64,000 nt of DNA. Source: [Actinobacillus] rossii. GTDB taxonomy: Bacteria; Pseudomonadota; Gammaproteobacteria; Enterobacterales; Pasteurellaceae. How positions within the stretch are numbered: the first letter of the stretch is position 1; each line of letters begins with the position of its first letter. Positions 20,224 to 30,200 of this stretch are shown piece by piece. The stretch is taken from the NCBI GenBank assembly GCA_900444965.1, contig UFRQ01000003.1:2480001-2544000 (forward strand), written 5' to 3'. Position numbers and translations under genes: made by a program. The notes under the pieces were generated by a model, which did not search any database, had not been told where the DNA came from, and saw only the letters and a program-made list of their open reading frames with translations.

Positions 20224-21185
20224 TCGATTTTCGTCCCTTTTATCAGCAAATTGCTACGACTAATTTATCACCTTGGCTAGAAACATTGCCTTTACAGCTT
20301 AAAAACTGGGAAAAAAATGCCCATGGCGATTATGCAAAATGGGCAAAAATTGTAGATTTTCTACCAGACACACAAGCAGAATACATCGATTTAAAAAGTG
20401 CGGTCAAATCCGACCGCACTTTACCTATTTCCGACGGCGAAAAACAACGTCTCATTCATCATTTAAAACAACTGATGCCTTGGCGCAAAGGGCCTTATCA
20501 TTTACATGGTATTCATATTGATACGGAATGGCGTTCAGACTTTAAATGGGATCGCGTATTGCCCCATCTCGAGCCATTAAAAGATCGCACTATTTTAGAT
20601 GTTGGTTGTGGCAGCGGTTACCATATGTGGCGTATGGTTGGCGAAGGTGCCAAAATGGTTGTTGGCATTGATCCGACTGAACTCTTTCTTTGCCAATTTG
20701 AAGCCGTACGCAAATTACTTAACAATGACCGTCGTGCAAATTTAATTCCTTTAGGCATTGAACAAATGCAACCTCTTGGCGTATTTGATACCGTATTTTC
20801 AATGGGTGTGCTTTATCACCGTAAATCCCCCTTAGATCATTTAACCCAACTCAAAAGCCAATTACGTAAAGGCGGTGAGTTAGTGTTAGAGACTCTCGTC
20901 GTTGACGGCGATGAACATACTGCGCTCGTCCCTGCCGATCGCTATGCCAAAATGAAAAATGTCTATTTCATTCCATCCGTATCTTGCCTAATCAATTGGC
21001 TAGAAAAATGCGGATTTGAAAATGTACGTTGTGTTGATGTGGAAGTGACTAGCCTTGAAGAACAACGCAAAACAGATTGGCTTGAAAACGAAAGCCTCGT
21101 TGATTTCTTAGATCCAACCGACCACAGCAAAACCATCGAAGGTTACCCAGCGCCTAAACGGGCTGTTATTTTGGCGAATAAATAA
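20220..21185 (+). CDS. cmoB: tRNA U34 carboxymethyltransferase
   Basis: Transfers the carboxymethyl group of carboxy-SAM to 5-hydroxyuridine-34 in tRNA, giving cmo5U. It is 321 aa, the family size. Seen: [34 protein letters not shown] (SAM-binding, about residues 100-140; key residues D-x-G-C-G-S-G) and [12 protein letters not shown]. CmoA, which makes carboxy-SAM, is encoded at 49306 in this window. Overlaps putP (ATGA). Codons around 20395-20420 contain two inverted USS cores, an unusual place for a USS hairpin. Confidence 0.95.
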   Translation: MIDFRPFYQQIATTNLSPWLETLPLQLKNWEKNAHGDYAKWAKIVDFLPDTQAEYIDLKSAVKSDRTLPISDGEKQRLIHHLKQLMPWRKGPYHLHGIHIDTEWRSDFKWDRVLPHLEPLKDRTILDVGCGSGYHMWRMVGEGAKMVVGIDPTELFLCQFEAVRKLLNNDRRANLIPLGIEQMQPLGVFDTVFSMGVLYHRKSPLDHLTQLKSQLRKGGELVLETLVVDGDEHTALVPADRYAKMKNVYFIPSVSCLINWLEKCGFENVRCVDVEVTSLEEQRKTDWLENESLVDFLDPTDHSKTIEGYPAPKRAVILANK

Positions 21186-21188
21186 AAG

Positions 21189-21222
21189 AAAAGGCGATTT
21201 ATCTTCTCATAAATCGCCTTTT
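21189..21222. terminator. Bidirectional terminator cmoB / ynbE
   Basis: Fourteen-base inverted repeat AAAAGGCGATTTAT/ATAAATCGCCTTTT with a six-base loop between convergent cmoB and ynbE. A-rich on the left and T-rich on the right, so it should work in both directions. Confidence 0.8.
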
Positions 21223-21236
21223 CTATTTAATAAAAC

Positions 21237-21425
21237 TTATTTTGTTTCTATCGCTTTCTGGGTTTTCTCATCCATATTAACGCTAATATTATGATCAACA
21301 ACAACATTCATATTAATCTTGATCCCTTCTTTTGGCGTATCTAACTGAATAGTTGGTGTGCAGGCTGTTAATACAACCCCTGAAAAAAATAAAAAGTGCG
21401 GTCGAATTTTGAAACATTTTTGCAT
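21237..21425 (-). CDS. ynbE: YnbE-type small lipoprotein
   Basis: 62-aa lipoprotein with signal peptide and lipobox ending LTAC (Cys near residue 22), then PTIQLDTPKEGIKINMNVVVDHNISVNMDEK, the YnbE family core. In E. coli, YnbE in the outer membrane multimerises with YdbH to form an intermembrane bridge for phospholipid transport. Here its ATG overlaps the ydbH stop (TAATG), which supports the same partnership. Confidence 0.85.
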   Translation of the reverse strand: MQKCFKIRPHFLFFSGVVLTACTPTIQLDTPKEGIKINMNVVVDHNISVNMDEKTQKAIETK

Positions 21426-24163
21426 TATGGTTTTTCCGCTTGTTGATAAAGTCGATATTCAAGATTTTGTTCAAACTGTGAACCATAGTCTATCATCTTC
21501 CACAGCTCGAACATATTTTCTTTGTGAGTATAATTTAACGTAATTGGGTTATGCGTTTTTTTATCTGGATTGTAACCCGCAATAGTGGCAGCTAAATTCA
21601 TTTCCCCAGTTGGGGCAAGATTGACATCTGCAGTAAAGGAATTTAAATCCATATTTTTAATTACATCGACCAAAATACTTTCTGTCCAACCGCCGGATTT
21701 CAGGCCTTTTACTAATTCGTCATTCAGTTTAATATTTAATGTACCTGCATGAGTAATCCTACCATTACAAATCAAACATGCTTTATGATTAAGCCAAAAT
21801 GGTAGGCTAGCATTAATACGCCCACGCATATAAATTTGATTGTACTGTGCCATTTCCAGCACTTTTGACAAATCAATACGCTGTAAATTCAACACAGCAA
21901 CCTGTTTTTGTGGAAACTGTAGCTTATCTACACTTAAATAACCATCAAATATCCCTAAGTTAACATTTGTCAAAATCAACGGTTTGGCTTTCGTATTAGG
22001 ATAGTTACCATGCATATTTAAATGAGCATGTTGCACATCTAACGCACCAATACGAATATTATCGGCATAAAATTTAATTGGTTTTAGGGCTTTAGCTTGC
22101 AACATCAAATCTTGGTAATACAACGGAAAGTAAATACTTAATCCTTTTATTTCGCCATCAGGCAACTGAATTGCCCCGTTTTGGACTTTTAACTCGCCAT
22201 TAAGTAATACGCCTTTTTCATCGATGGTAAAATCTGTTGCTCCTTTAATACTACCTTGATGAATAATCCACTCCCATTTCTGTGGAAATAAAGGTTGAAA
22301 TACTTTTGCAGATTGTTCTTTCCAGGCAATCTTACCTTTTAAGATTTTCTTCCCATAATGTCCAGAGACGTCCAATGGACCAAGTGGACCCGCTTTCAGA
22401 TCCCCCGCAAGATTAAAATTATTGATACTTTTGCCGTCAATTCCAACGCCAAATACGGGTTGCTCAAAACGACCGCCATAATCAAACTCAATCCAATCCG
22501 TTTTTGCTTGCAGCAAACCACGGAACTTTTCTTTTTCATAATCCCAGCGTAAGTGATCTTTCAGCGCTAAAGAAATCGAGGGCATTTTCACCCCGTCCGT
22601 ATTCACATTACCTGAATTTGCTGTAAGTTTAGTCAATTCAATATGATCTGCTTCCCAAAATCCCACCCCTTTCACATTGACCTTGGTTTTTAAGGCTTTC
22701 CAAATGGCATTACCCTGAATATCCCAATCCCAACGGTTTGCTGCACGCATTTCAGCTGAACGCAAATTTTTTTGTTCATCACGCAAGTCAAACACAGTTT
22801 TTACCCCGGCAATAAACTCATGTGCATAACCATCTAGTTTTAAATCAAGCTGTTCAAGCTGTGGCGTAAAACCTTGCAGTGTTGCCTGTAAACGTCCTTC
22901 CAATCCATAACGTCCAATCACCATATTATCCAAAGGTAAACGGACATGAATTTTAGAATCCGGCTGAATATTATCCATTTTAAAAATTGCCCCTTTACTA
23001 AACACCAGCCAAGGTTCTTCAAAGGTTCCACGCAATTTATATTCTAAATTTGTATGTGCTACTGTTGTGTTATAACGTAGATCCCCACGGGTTTTTAGAT
23101 CAAAATGGAGTTTGTCAAAATTCTTGCCACCACCAATTTCACCCTCTTTTCCTGACACCACAATTTCCCCTTTGCCAAATTGACCAAAAGTCTGGAAAAT
23201 CATATTTAAATCGGTTTTTAATGGCAACCAAGCGTTATCAGGCTTTTTCACATTTAACCCTAAGAAAGCTTTAACGGGCTGATATCCATCAAATGTCCAA
23301 TAAAGTGTTCCCCAAGTAATTTCCAATTCATTGTTTTTTAGTGTAAAAGGCACGTCAAGTAAGGGCTGATTTCGCACCAAATCTCGCGCATGAATCTGAC
23401 CTGTATCACCTTCCCACGAAAGCTGTAAATCACCTTTTGAGACTGGATAGTTCACATTATTCCAATCCATCCTAAAATCACCTTGTTTTGGTAAAGTTAA
23501 AAGGTCATTTTCCAATTTTAATGAAGAGATGAAATGATAGCTTTGTTGTTCCGCTGCTTGATAATCTGTGTATCCTTGCCAAACAAAGTTTCCATTTTGT
23601 GGAACTAACTCAGAATTATGTTGAAAAATAACCGCACTTTCCGCTTTTCCTTGTACCGCCAACGCGACCTTTTCACCATCGTACCGCACATTCAATGCAA
23701 TGTCGGAATTCAACAATTGGCGAAGATAAGCTTGAGTTAAACTTTCTGTATTTTTCACTTGTAGATGAGAAACAACCATCTCACTTGTGGGGAGTACGGA
23801 TAAAAGTGCGGTCAAATTAATAGACTTTTTTTTATCTGAATCACGAGGTATTTGGCGAAGACAGTCATAATCAAGCGTCGCCTTTTCTATGTTAAGACGA
23901 CGAAAACCCCACCAATTTAATTCAATTTGATGAAATTGAGTAACAGTGCAATTTGCGATATTTATTTTAAGATCAGCAAGTTGCAATCCTGTTGGACTGA
24001 CTTGCCATTGTTCTGAGAATTGAAGGGAATAATCAGGTTGAAGAAAACGATTAGCCAATTGTTCTGCTTGTTTAGGAGAAAACCACCAAGGTAGCGTTAC
24101 AACCAACGCTACCAAGGTCATTATTCCACCACTAATCAAGCCTAACAGCCAACGTTTCCACAT
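21425..24163 (-). CDS. ydbH: AsmA-like intermembrane lipid transport protein YdbH
   Basis: 912-aa protein with one N-terminal membrane helix (LLGLISGGIMTLVALVVTLPWWF), then a long beta-rich periplasmic body of the AsmA/YhdP/TamB type. The C-terminal YdbH-type domain includes KALKPIKFYADNIRIGALDV and IYMRGRINASLPFWLN. YdbH, TamB and YhdP are partly redundant phospholipid carriers between the membranes of E. coli. It is coupled to the downstream ynbE. The length is near that of E. coli YdbH (about 880 aa). Confidence 0.88.
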   Translation of the reverse strand: MWKRWLLGLISGGIMTLVALVVTLPWWFSPKQAEQLANRFLQPDYSLQFSEQWQVSPTGLQLADLKINIANCTVTQFHQIELNWWGFRRLNIEKATLDYDCLRQIPRDSDKKKSINLTALLSVLPTSEMVVSHLQVKNTESLTQAYLRQLLNSDIALNVRYDGEKVALAVQGKAESAVIFQHNSELVPQNGNFVWQGYTDYQAAEQQSYHFISSLKLENDLLTLPKQGDFRMDWNNVNYPVSKGDLQLSWEGDTGQIHARDLVRNQPLLDVPFTLKNNELEITWGTLYWTFDGYQPVKAFLGLNVKKPDNAWLPLKTDLNMIFQTFGQFGKGEIVVSGKEGEIGGGKNFDKLHFDLKTRGDLRYNTTVAHTNLEYKLRGTFEEPWLVFSKGAIFKMDNIQPDSKIHVRLPLDNMVIGRYGLEGRLQATLQGFTPQLEQLDLKLDGYAHEFIAGVKTVFDLRDEQKNLRSAEMRAANRWDWDIQGNAIWKALKTKVNVKGVGFWEADHIELTKLTANSGNVNTDGVKMPSISLALKDHLRWDYEKEKFRGLLQAKTDWIEFDYGGRFEQPVFGVGIDGKSINNFNLAGDLKAGPLGPLDVSGHYGKKILKGKIAWKEQSAKVFQPLFPQKWEWIIHQGSIKGATDFTIDEKGVLLNGELKVQNGAIQLPDGEIKGLSIYFPLYYQDLMLQAKALKPIKFYADNIRIGALDVQHAHLNMHGNYPNTKAKPLILTNVNLGIFDGYLSVDKLQFPQKQVAVLNLQRIDLSKVLEMAQYNQIYMRGRINASLPFWLNHKACLICNGRITHAGTLNIKLNDELVKGLKSGGWTESILVDVIKNMDLNSFTADVNLAPTGEMNLAATIAGYNPDKKTHNPITLNYTHKENMFELWKMIDYGSQFEQNLEYRLYQQAEKP

Positions 24164-24219
24164 AATCGTTACTCAATAAAACTCTGACTGTTAGGACAAG
24201 ATAAAGTCAAAAAAATTCC

Positions 24220-25197
24220 CTATCTACGCAAACATTGTGCATAACTGTCTGCGGTAAATTGTAAGAAATTCGCATAGGAATTTGGTCCAAGAGAAATAGC
24301 ATCGCCCATTGGGTCTAAACGACCAACTTTAACATCAGCCCCTTTACTGAGCGTTTCAATGACTTTTGGGGTAAATTGCGGTTCAGCAAATAAACACGTC
24401 ACTTTATGTTCTGCAATTTCTTCTTTGATATGGGCTAATGTTTTTGCACCTGGCGCTACTAATGGGTTAATCGTAAACGCGCCCGTTTGTTTTAAACCAT
24501 AAGCATCATTAAAGTAGCCATAGGCATCATGAAACACGTAGAACCCTTTGTCTTTATAGGCAGCAAGTTGTGACTTAATTTTATCATTTTGAGCGGCTAA
24601 AGTGCGGTCAAAATTTGCTAAGTTTTCTGCAATTTTCGCTTTTTGGCTAGGAAATTTCTCAGTCAATTTTTCAGCAACTTGGTTAGCAATGACTTTACTG
24701 ATTTCAGGTGAATACCAGATATGCCAGTTAATGGTGAGACCATTTTCATCCACTTCATGATGATGTCCATGGTCATGGTCATGGTCATGGTCATGGTCAT
24801 GGTCATGGTCATGGTCATGGTCATGGTCATGGTCATGGTCATGGTCATCATGATGATGTTCTGATTTACCCAGCAATGCTTTTACTTTCTCAAGTTTAGC
24901 CAGCTCAATCACATTTTTTGTCTCAATTTGATGAATACTTTTTTCAAGGAATACATCTACATCTTTACCAATCCATAACACTATATCGGCTGATTTGACT
25001 TTTTGTACATCAGAAGGTTTCAAATTATAATCATGGGGTGATGCACCTGCAGGCACGATAATCTGTGTATCAGTGACACCGTCCGCAATAGACGAGGCAA
25101 TAAAGCCTAATGGTTTAACTGATGCCACAATATTGGCTTGAGCGCTGTATGTTACGCCCAAAACAGTAGTCGCTAAAATTGTTTTAATAATCTTCAT
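24220..25197 (-). CDS. znuA: Zinc ABC transporter periplasmic binding protein
   Basis: Cluster A-I solute-binding protein for high-affinity Zn2+ import, exported to the periplasm. From the ATG at 25197 it is 325 aa with signal peptide MKIIKTILATTVLGVTYSAQA. A 15-codon upstream extension was excluded. Metal ligands expected: His in PAGASPHDYNLKP, His in LTINWHIWYSPE, His in FYVFHDAYGYF and the Asp near GRLDPMGDA. A long charged loop HHHDDHDHDH...HGHHHE lies between the first two and is encoded by a hexanucleotide tandem repeat. It is monocistronic here: znuBC are absent and no Zur-like operator was seen. Confidence 0.94.
   Translation of the reverse strand: MKIIKTILATTVLGVTYSAQANIVASVKPLGFIASSIADGVTDTQIIVPAGASPHDYNLKPSDVQKVKSADIVLWIGKDVDVFLEKSIHQIETKNVIELAKLEKVKALLGKSEHHHDDHDHDHDHDHDHDHDHDHDHDHDHDHGHHHEVDENGLTINWHIWYSPEISKVIANQVAEKLTEKFPSQKAKIAENLANFDRTLAAQNDKIKSQLAAYKDKGFYVFHDAYGYFNDAYGLKQTGAFTINPLVAPGAKTLAHIKEEIAEHKVTCLFAEPQFTPKVIETLSKGADVKVGRLDPMGDAISLGPNSYANFLQFTADSYAQCLRR
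24768..24846. repeat. Hexanucleotide tandem repeat in znuA
   Basis: About thirteen copies of CATGGT, perfect on inspection, encoding alternating His-Asp on the minus strand. The unit is a multiple of three, so slippage changes the length of the metal-binding loop without breaking the frame. Confidence 0.95.
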
Positions 25198-25264
25198 ATT
25201 AACTCTCCATAATTGAAAATAAGAATCAAATAGCTTACTCAAAATTGGTAGAAATGCAATAAAA

Positions 25265-25291
25265 AAGCGTAAATTTTTTATATTTACGCTT
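25265..25291 (-). terminator. Terminator after tcdA
   Basis: Inverted repeat AAGCGTAAAT/ATTTACGCTT with a T-rich tail on the leftward strand, between the tcdA stop and the znuA start. It separates the two transcripts. Confidence 0.7.
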
Positions 25292-25297
25292 TATCGA

Positions 25298-26065
25298 TTA
25301 TTTGCTCAACAATTTATCTATCACTCTTGATACAGCAAAAAAACCAAAAGTTGCAGTAACCATCGTCGCCGCACCAAATCCATTAGCACAATTCATTGTC
25401 GCTGAGATTTCACAGCCTTCAGTCATTTTGGGAAAAATTAAAGGTTGGGTTGAAAAGACACAATCCACGCCAAATTTTCGTTTAGGGTTTTGGCTAAAAT
25501 GATAATCTTTGCGCAAAGTTGACCGCACTTTTGACATTAAAGGATCTTGAATTGTTTTAGTTAAATCCGCAATCTGGATTTGCGTCGGATCAGTTTGCCC
25601 ACCTGCACCACCGACACTAATTACCTTGATTTTGTTACGCTTGCAATAGGCTATCAAGGCGGCTTTTGTTTTTACGCTATCAATGGCATCAATCACATAA
25701 TCGTAGTCACCACTTAAATATTCGGCAAGATTATCTAGTGAGAGAAAATCATCAATAATTTGAACATCGCATTCGGGATTGATTAAAGTAATTCGATCAC
25801 GCATCACTTCAGTTTTAAGTTTTCCGATATTGCCTGTAAGGGCATGAATTTGACGATTAATATTGGTCACGCAAATATCATCCATATCAATCATCGTAAT
25901 TTTACCAATCCCTGAACGTGCTAAAGCTTCGACCGCCCAAGAACCTACACCACCAATACCAACCACACAAACATGCGCTTGACGTAATCGTGCCAAACCT
26001 TCAGGGGTATAAAGGCGGCCAATGCCGCCAAATCGTTGTTCAAAATTATCAATACGTTCTGCCAT
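25298..26065 (-). CDS. tcdA: tRNA threonylcarbamoyladenosine dehydratase
   Basis: E1-like ThiF-family enzyme that cyclises t6A37 of tRNA to ct6A using ATP. 255 aa from the ATG at 26065, which overlaps the mltA stop (TAATG). A five-codon upstream extension was excluded. Seen: nucleotide-binding VVGIGGVGSWAVEALARSGIG near residue 33, DMDDICVTNINRQ, DYVIDAIDSVKTKAALIAYC and the Cys in DCVFSTQPL. Confidence 0.92.
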   Translation of the reverse strand: MAERIDNFEQRFGGIGRLYTPEGLARLRQAHVCVVGIGGVGSWAVEALARSGIGKITMIDMDDICVTNINRQIHALTGNIGKLKTEVMRDRITLINPECDVQIIDDFLSLDNLAEYLSGDYDYVIDAIDSVKTKAALIAYCKRNKIKVISVGGAGGQTDPTQIQIADLTKTIQDPLMSKVRSTLRKDYHFSQNPKRKFGVDCVFSTQPLIFPKMTEGCEISATMNCANGFGAATMVTATFGFFAVSRVIDKLLSK

Positions 26066-27171
26066 TAACGTAATACCCAAACACGTCCATAATGCTTAGA
26101 CAAGCCTGAAATATGTCCGGCTTGATCACCAATACCGCGATACAAATCAAAGTGATGTTGGTTTACCGCCCCACCGACATCCAATGCGACCATTAAGTGT
26201 AATTTATGCTCTCCGGTCCAATTCCCCGCATTATCCATTTGTGGTACTTCGACTAATAATACTGAACCCAACGGCACAAGATTACGATCGGAAGCGACAG
26301 ATGCCATAGGTACTAATGGTACACCAGCCGCACCTTTTACTTTACCCGACGGATCGTGTTTGAAGAACACATAAGATGGATTACGTTCAAGCAAACCTTG
26401 CAAGCGAGATGGATTACGCGCTGCCCAATCACGAATAGCTTGTACTGACATTTTTTCTTTTGGAATTTCGCCATCTTCCACTAATAAACGCCCTACGGCT
26501 TGATATGGAAAACCGTTTTGCCCAGCGTAAGCTAAATATTGTAAATGGCCATTACCATAATCCACATAACCACTACCCTGTACACCCAATAAGAAATTGT
26601 CAATCATCGAGTTACTATAAGCTAATTCCAAGCCTTGTCCTTCCAATGCACCGGCATAAATTTGTGCACGACTAAAACGTTTATTAGTTGGCATAGCATA
26701 AATCGGCTGATTAAATTCACCTTGTTTTGATCCACGCACTTTAATCACGGGGGAGTAATACCCTGTCATGAGAACATTTTGAAACCCATCCATACCAGAC
26801 ATAATCTGTGGATGAATACCAAAGTTAGTCAATTCATTCACATCCGCCCCCGATGCTACCCATTGTTGAATGCGACTATAATTTTGCGCAAAATTCGCGG
26901 TAATCTTGCCTGAATAACTTCTCACATTGGCAAGTTGTGTTAAGAAATCACCTTGATTGACAATACCACTTTCATTGTCAATGCGAGAAACGGACATAAA
27001 TGGCGAAGAACTATAACTACGACCTTGATATTTTGCGCCCAGTTTCATCATCTCTGATTGCGTATTAGTAGCGGATACACGCTCTTTCGTTGTTGTTTTA
27101 TCCGCTGAACACGCGCCCAATAGAAAAGCGACAAGCAATGTTATCGCTTTGAATGTTAAATTTCTTTTCAT
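26065..27171 (-). CDS. mltA: Membrane-bound lytic transglycosylase A
   Basis: Outer-membrane lipoprotein that cleaves peptidoglycan to anhydromuropeptides. 368 aa. The signal peptide ends in LLGAC (lipid Cys near 20). Seen: MltA domain blocks VLMTGYYSPVIKVRG and YFVDYGNGHLQYLAYAGQNG-like sequence (SGYVDYGNGHLQYLAYAGQ), then the 3D domain with catalytic Asp in MVALDVGGAVNQHHFDLYRG near the C terminus. The order mltA-tcdA with znuA behind matches what I recall of H. influenzae. Confidence 0.94.
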   Translation of the reverse strand: MKRNLTFKAITLLVAFLLGACSADKTTTKERVSATNTQSEMMKLGAKYQGRSYSSSPFMSVSRIDNESGIVNQGDFLTQLANVRSYSGKITANFAQNYSRIQQWVASGADVNELTNFGIHPQIMSGMDGFQNVLMTGYYSPVIKVRGSKQGEFNQPIYAMPTNKRFSRAQIYAGALEGQGLELAYSNSMIDNFLLGVQGSGYVDYGNGHLQYLAYAGQNGFPYQAVGRLLVEDGEIPKEKMSVQAIRDWAARNPSRLQGLLERNPSYVFFKHDPSGKVKGAAGVPLVPMASVASDRNLVPLGSVLLVEVPQMDNAGNWTGEHKLHLMVALDVGGAVNQHHFDLYRGIGDQAGHISGLSKHYGRVWVLR

Positions 27172-27234
27172 AAATATTCCTAAAAAATCGAGTAAAAATT
27201 AGGCGGCCATCATACCGAAAAACCGCCCTTATCC

Positions 27235-30200
27235 CTAGCATTTTTTCAAAGATTTTGTCATCAATTCAAACCATGCCACAACTTGTGATCCCATTGATTC
27301 AAATTCCCAATGCTGTGTTTGTGTCAATATTCGTCGCCAATAAATATCTGCTTTAGCGCCATAATTATCACCATAGGCAATTTTTTCTAAAATGGACTGA
27401 TTTTCTAGCACACTTTTTTCAGCCATTTTAAGGCATTTATCTAACTCAACAGTTGGCACAAGTTGAATATGCTGCAAACCTTGTAAATAAGCTTCAACAT
27501 ATACTAAAAGCTGTTCAAGTGCGGTGCTTTTTTCCAGCGTTTCAAACTGGTAGCATTCCACTGTTTTATTTTTACAATAAAGTAATGGACTTTGTGTTCG
27601 TCCCGTTACAACCACTTGCCACAAATACATCAACCAATGTTCAATAATAAAACTCTCTTTTATTTTTCCTACTCGCCAAAGGATACGTTGTTTCGTCTCG
27701 CCAAATAAATTATCTAATATTCCTTGTAATGTAAGCTCACCGTGACTTGTTTGCAATTTAAGCTCAAGCCATTCTGTTTGCGGCGGATGTTGCACATAAT
27801 CGCGTAATGTTTCACGAAATTCTGCCATATTTGACCGCACTTGTTGTTCATAAACGGTAGCAAAATGACCTCGTGGTGCAATACCTTTCAAACGCCATTT
27901 TTGGAAAAAAAGATCCAATTCATCATCATTGCAGCTTAATATGTCATTATTGATTTGATATAAATCCAAACCATTCAGAGTAAAATTCTCACTGTCAGCA
28001 ATTAGTTCATCATCATTTTTAAAATATACCCCAAGCTGTTTTTCAAAAAAATAACGCACAGGATGTCTGATAAATTGCACTAACTGAGAAAACTCGAGTT
28101 GGGATATTGTTTCCAGTGGCGCAGCTAAATCTTGGGTCGCAAAATCCGATACTGACATAATTTGGCGATTTGCCAATGGCAACCATTCTTTTGCAAAAGT
28201 GCGGTGCGTTTCACTAAAATTTTCAGGGCTAAAAATTGCCATCGAATGTTGCTGCACTTTAATTTTCTTATCATCCGATAAGTTATCATTAATATAATCC
28301 AATAACTGACTAACCAAGACCGAAGGCTCTAACGGCTGATTATCTATAGCTGATCGTCCTACATAGCTGATATACAAATATTGTTGTGCAGCAAGCAACG
28401 CCTCTAAAAACAAATAACGGTCATCATCACGATGGAAACGATCACCTTTTTGGCGATGGTATTGCATTAAATCAAAGCTATTCGGCGTTTGTTGTCGCGG
28501 ATAATCCGCATCATTCATTCCTAACAAACACACCACCTTAAACGGAATCGCCCGCATAGGTAACAGCGTACAAAAACTCACTTTTCCGACTAAAAACTTC
28601 AGGCTATTGTCATTATCATCCAGCTTTGAAGCCATCATTTCTGCTATTACATCAATAACAATTGGCTGTTCAAAATGAATTTCTGCCAGTAAATCTGCCT
28701 GAGTCTGAATACAATCTTTAATGTAAAGCAAGGTGTCAACATTATCATTATTTTGCGCAAAGAAATTATCTACCAATGTCGTCAGAATGCCCTGCCATTC
28801 ATTCATCTTATGCTCAGTCAGCATCGTTTGATGCCATTGTTGTAAGCATTCTATAAAAGAGGCTAAATTCCCCACCAATTGTGCTTTTAAGCCATAGGCA
28901 TTATCAAAACCTAAGGTATTTTGCCAAATCGCATTTTCTTCAGGCAACGCAAAGCCAAGTAGCATTCTTTCTAAACCGGCTTGCCAAGCATTGAAATTAC
29001 GAGTCGCATTATTTTCTTCCAAACCAAAGCGAATTCCCACATCAACGACCCAATGGCGAATAGTTTCCAGATCTCGCAATTCAATATTGAATTTTTCATG
29101 TACAGCTGGAATTTCGAGTAAAGCCAGCACTTCTTCTGCGCTAAATGGACTTTCTTTTAATTTTAACAAGCTCAAGAATGTGGCGATTAGCACATCATTT
29201 TCAGATAATTTCCCATCAGAAATAGAAAACGGAATATAGCGCTTTTCCAATTTTCCGTTGTAATAACGTTGATATTGTCCAAATATCGCTTGAATATAAG
29301 GTGAGTACTTATCTATATCGGCTACCATTACAACAATATCTTTTGGTGTCAGCTCGGGATCTTGCTGAAATAATTGTAATAAATAATCATGTAGGACTTC
29401 CACTTCACGCATAGGACTGTGGCAAGCATGAAAACTTAATGTACCGTCATTTTCTGAAAGATGTAATAAATCCGTTTTATTCGCTTTCAAGTTGAGAATA
29501 CGATTTTGTACCTGAGACAAAAGTGATGTGTCGTTCAAGTCCGTGAAAAACTGAATATCCGTTCCGTCAATTAAATTTAGCAGATGAAAAAAATCCCGCC
29601 CAAGCTTACCCCACGCCGCAAGCAGTGGATGTCCTAGCTGCAATATTTCCCCCTCTTGTGTCGCTTCAATCGGCTTATTGATATTTGATAAAAGTGTGGT
29701 GAATTTTTCAGGCGTTTTCCATTCTTGACGTCGTTTAAGCGCTAATTTCTGTACAAAAGTAGGATCCACAATATCGCCCCAATACTCGCGACTTGGATTA
29801 TTAAAAAATAAATGCACATCACAATAATTCGCCATTACTGCCAACGTTTCCAAATAAGTCTTCGGTAACGCAGAAATACCAAAGACAAACAAGCGAACAG
29901 GGAGATTTTTAGGGGCTTTTTGCTGTAATAAAGCCAAATAAGCATCGTGTAATTTAGCTCGATGTTGTGCTTCATTTTCAGGATATTGTGTCTGAATTTC
30001 TGCGACTAATGCGCGCCAGAGCTCGCCTTGCCACTGAATATCTTGCTGAATTTGCTTGAATAATTTTTCATTCTTCCCATTCTTTTGGGATTGAATTTGC
30101 TTTTGAATATATCCATCATCACCCCGTTCCCAAGCAGCAAGCCAATCAGGTCGATAAACTAAATATTGGTCAAAAAGATCGGCAATTTTAAATGCGAGTT

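Noticed and set aside
24663..24851. Open frame with (Met-Thr)n repeats
   Set aside because: Other-frame reading of the znuA hexanucleotide repeat; no start context or family.
25198..25264. Zur box before znuA
   Set aside because: No palindrome matching the gamma-proteobacterial Zur consensus found in the 67-bp upstream region.
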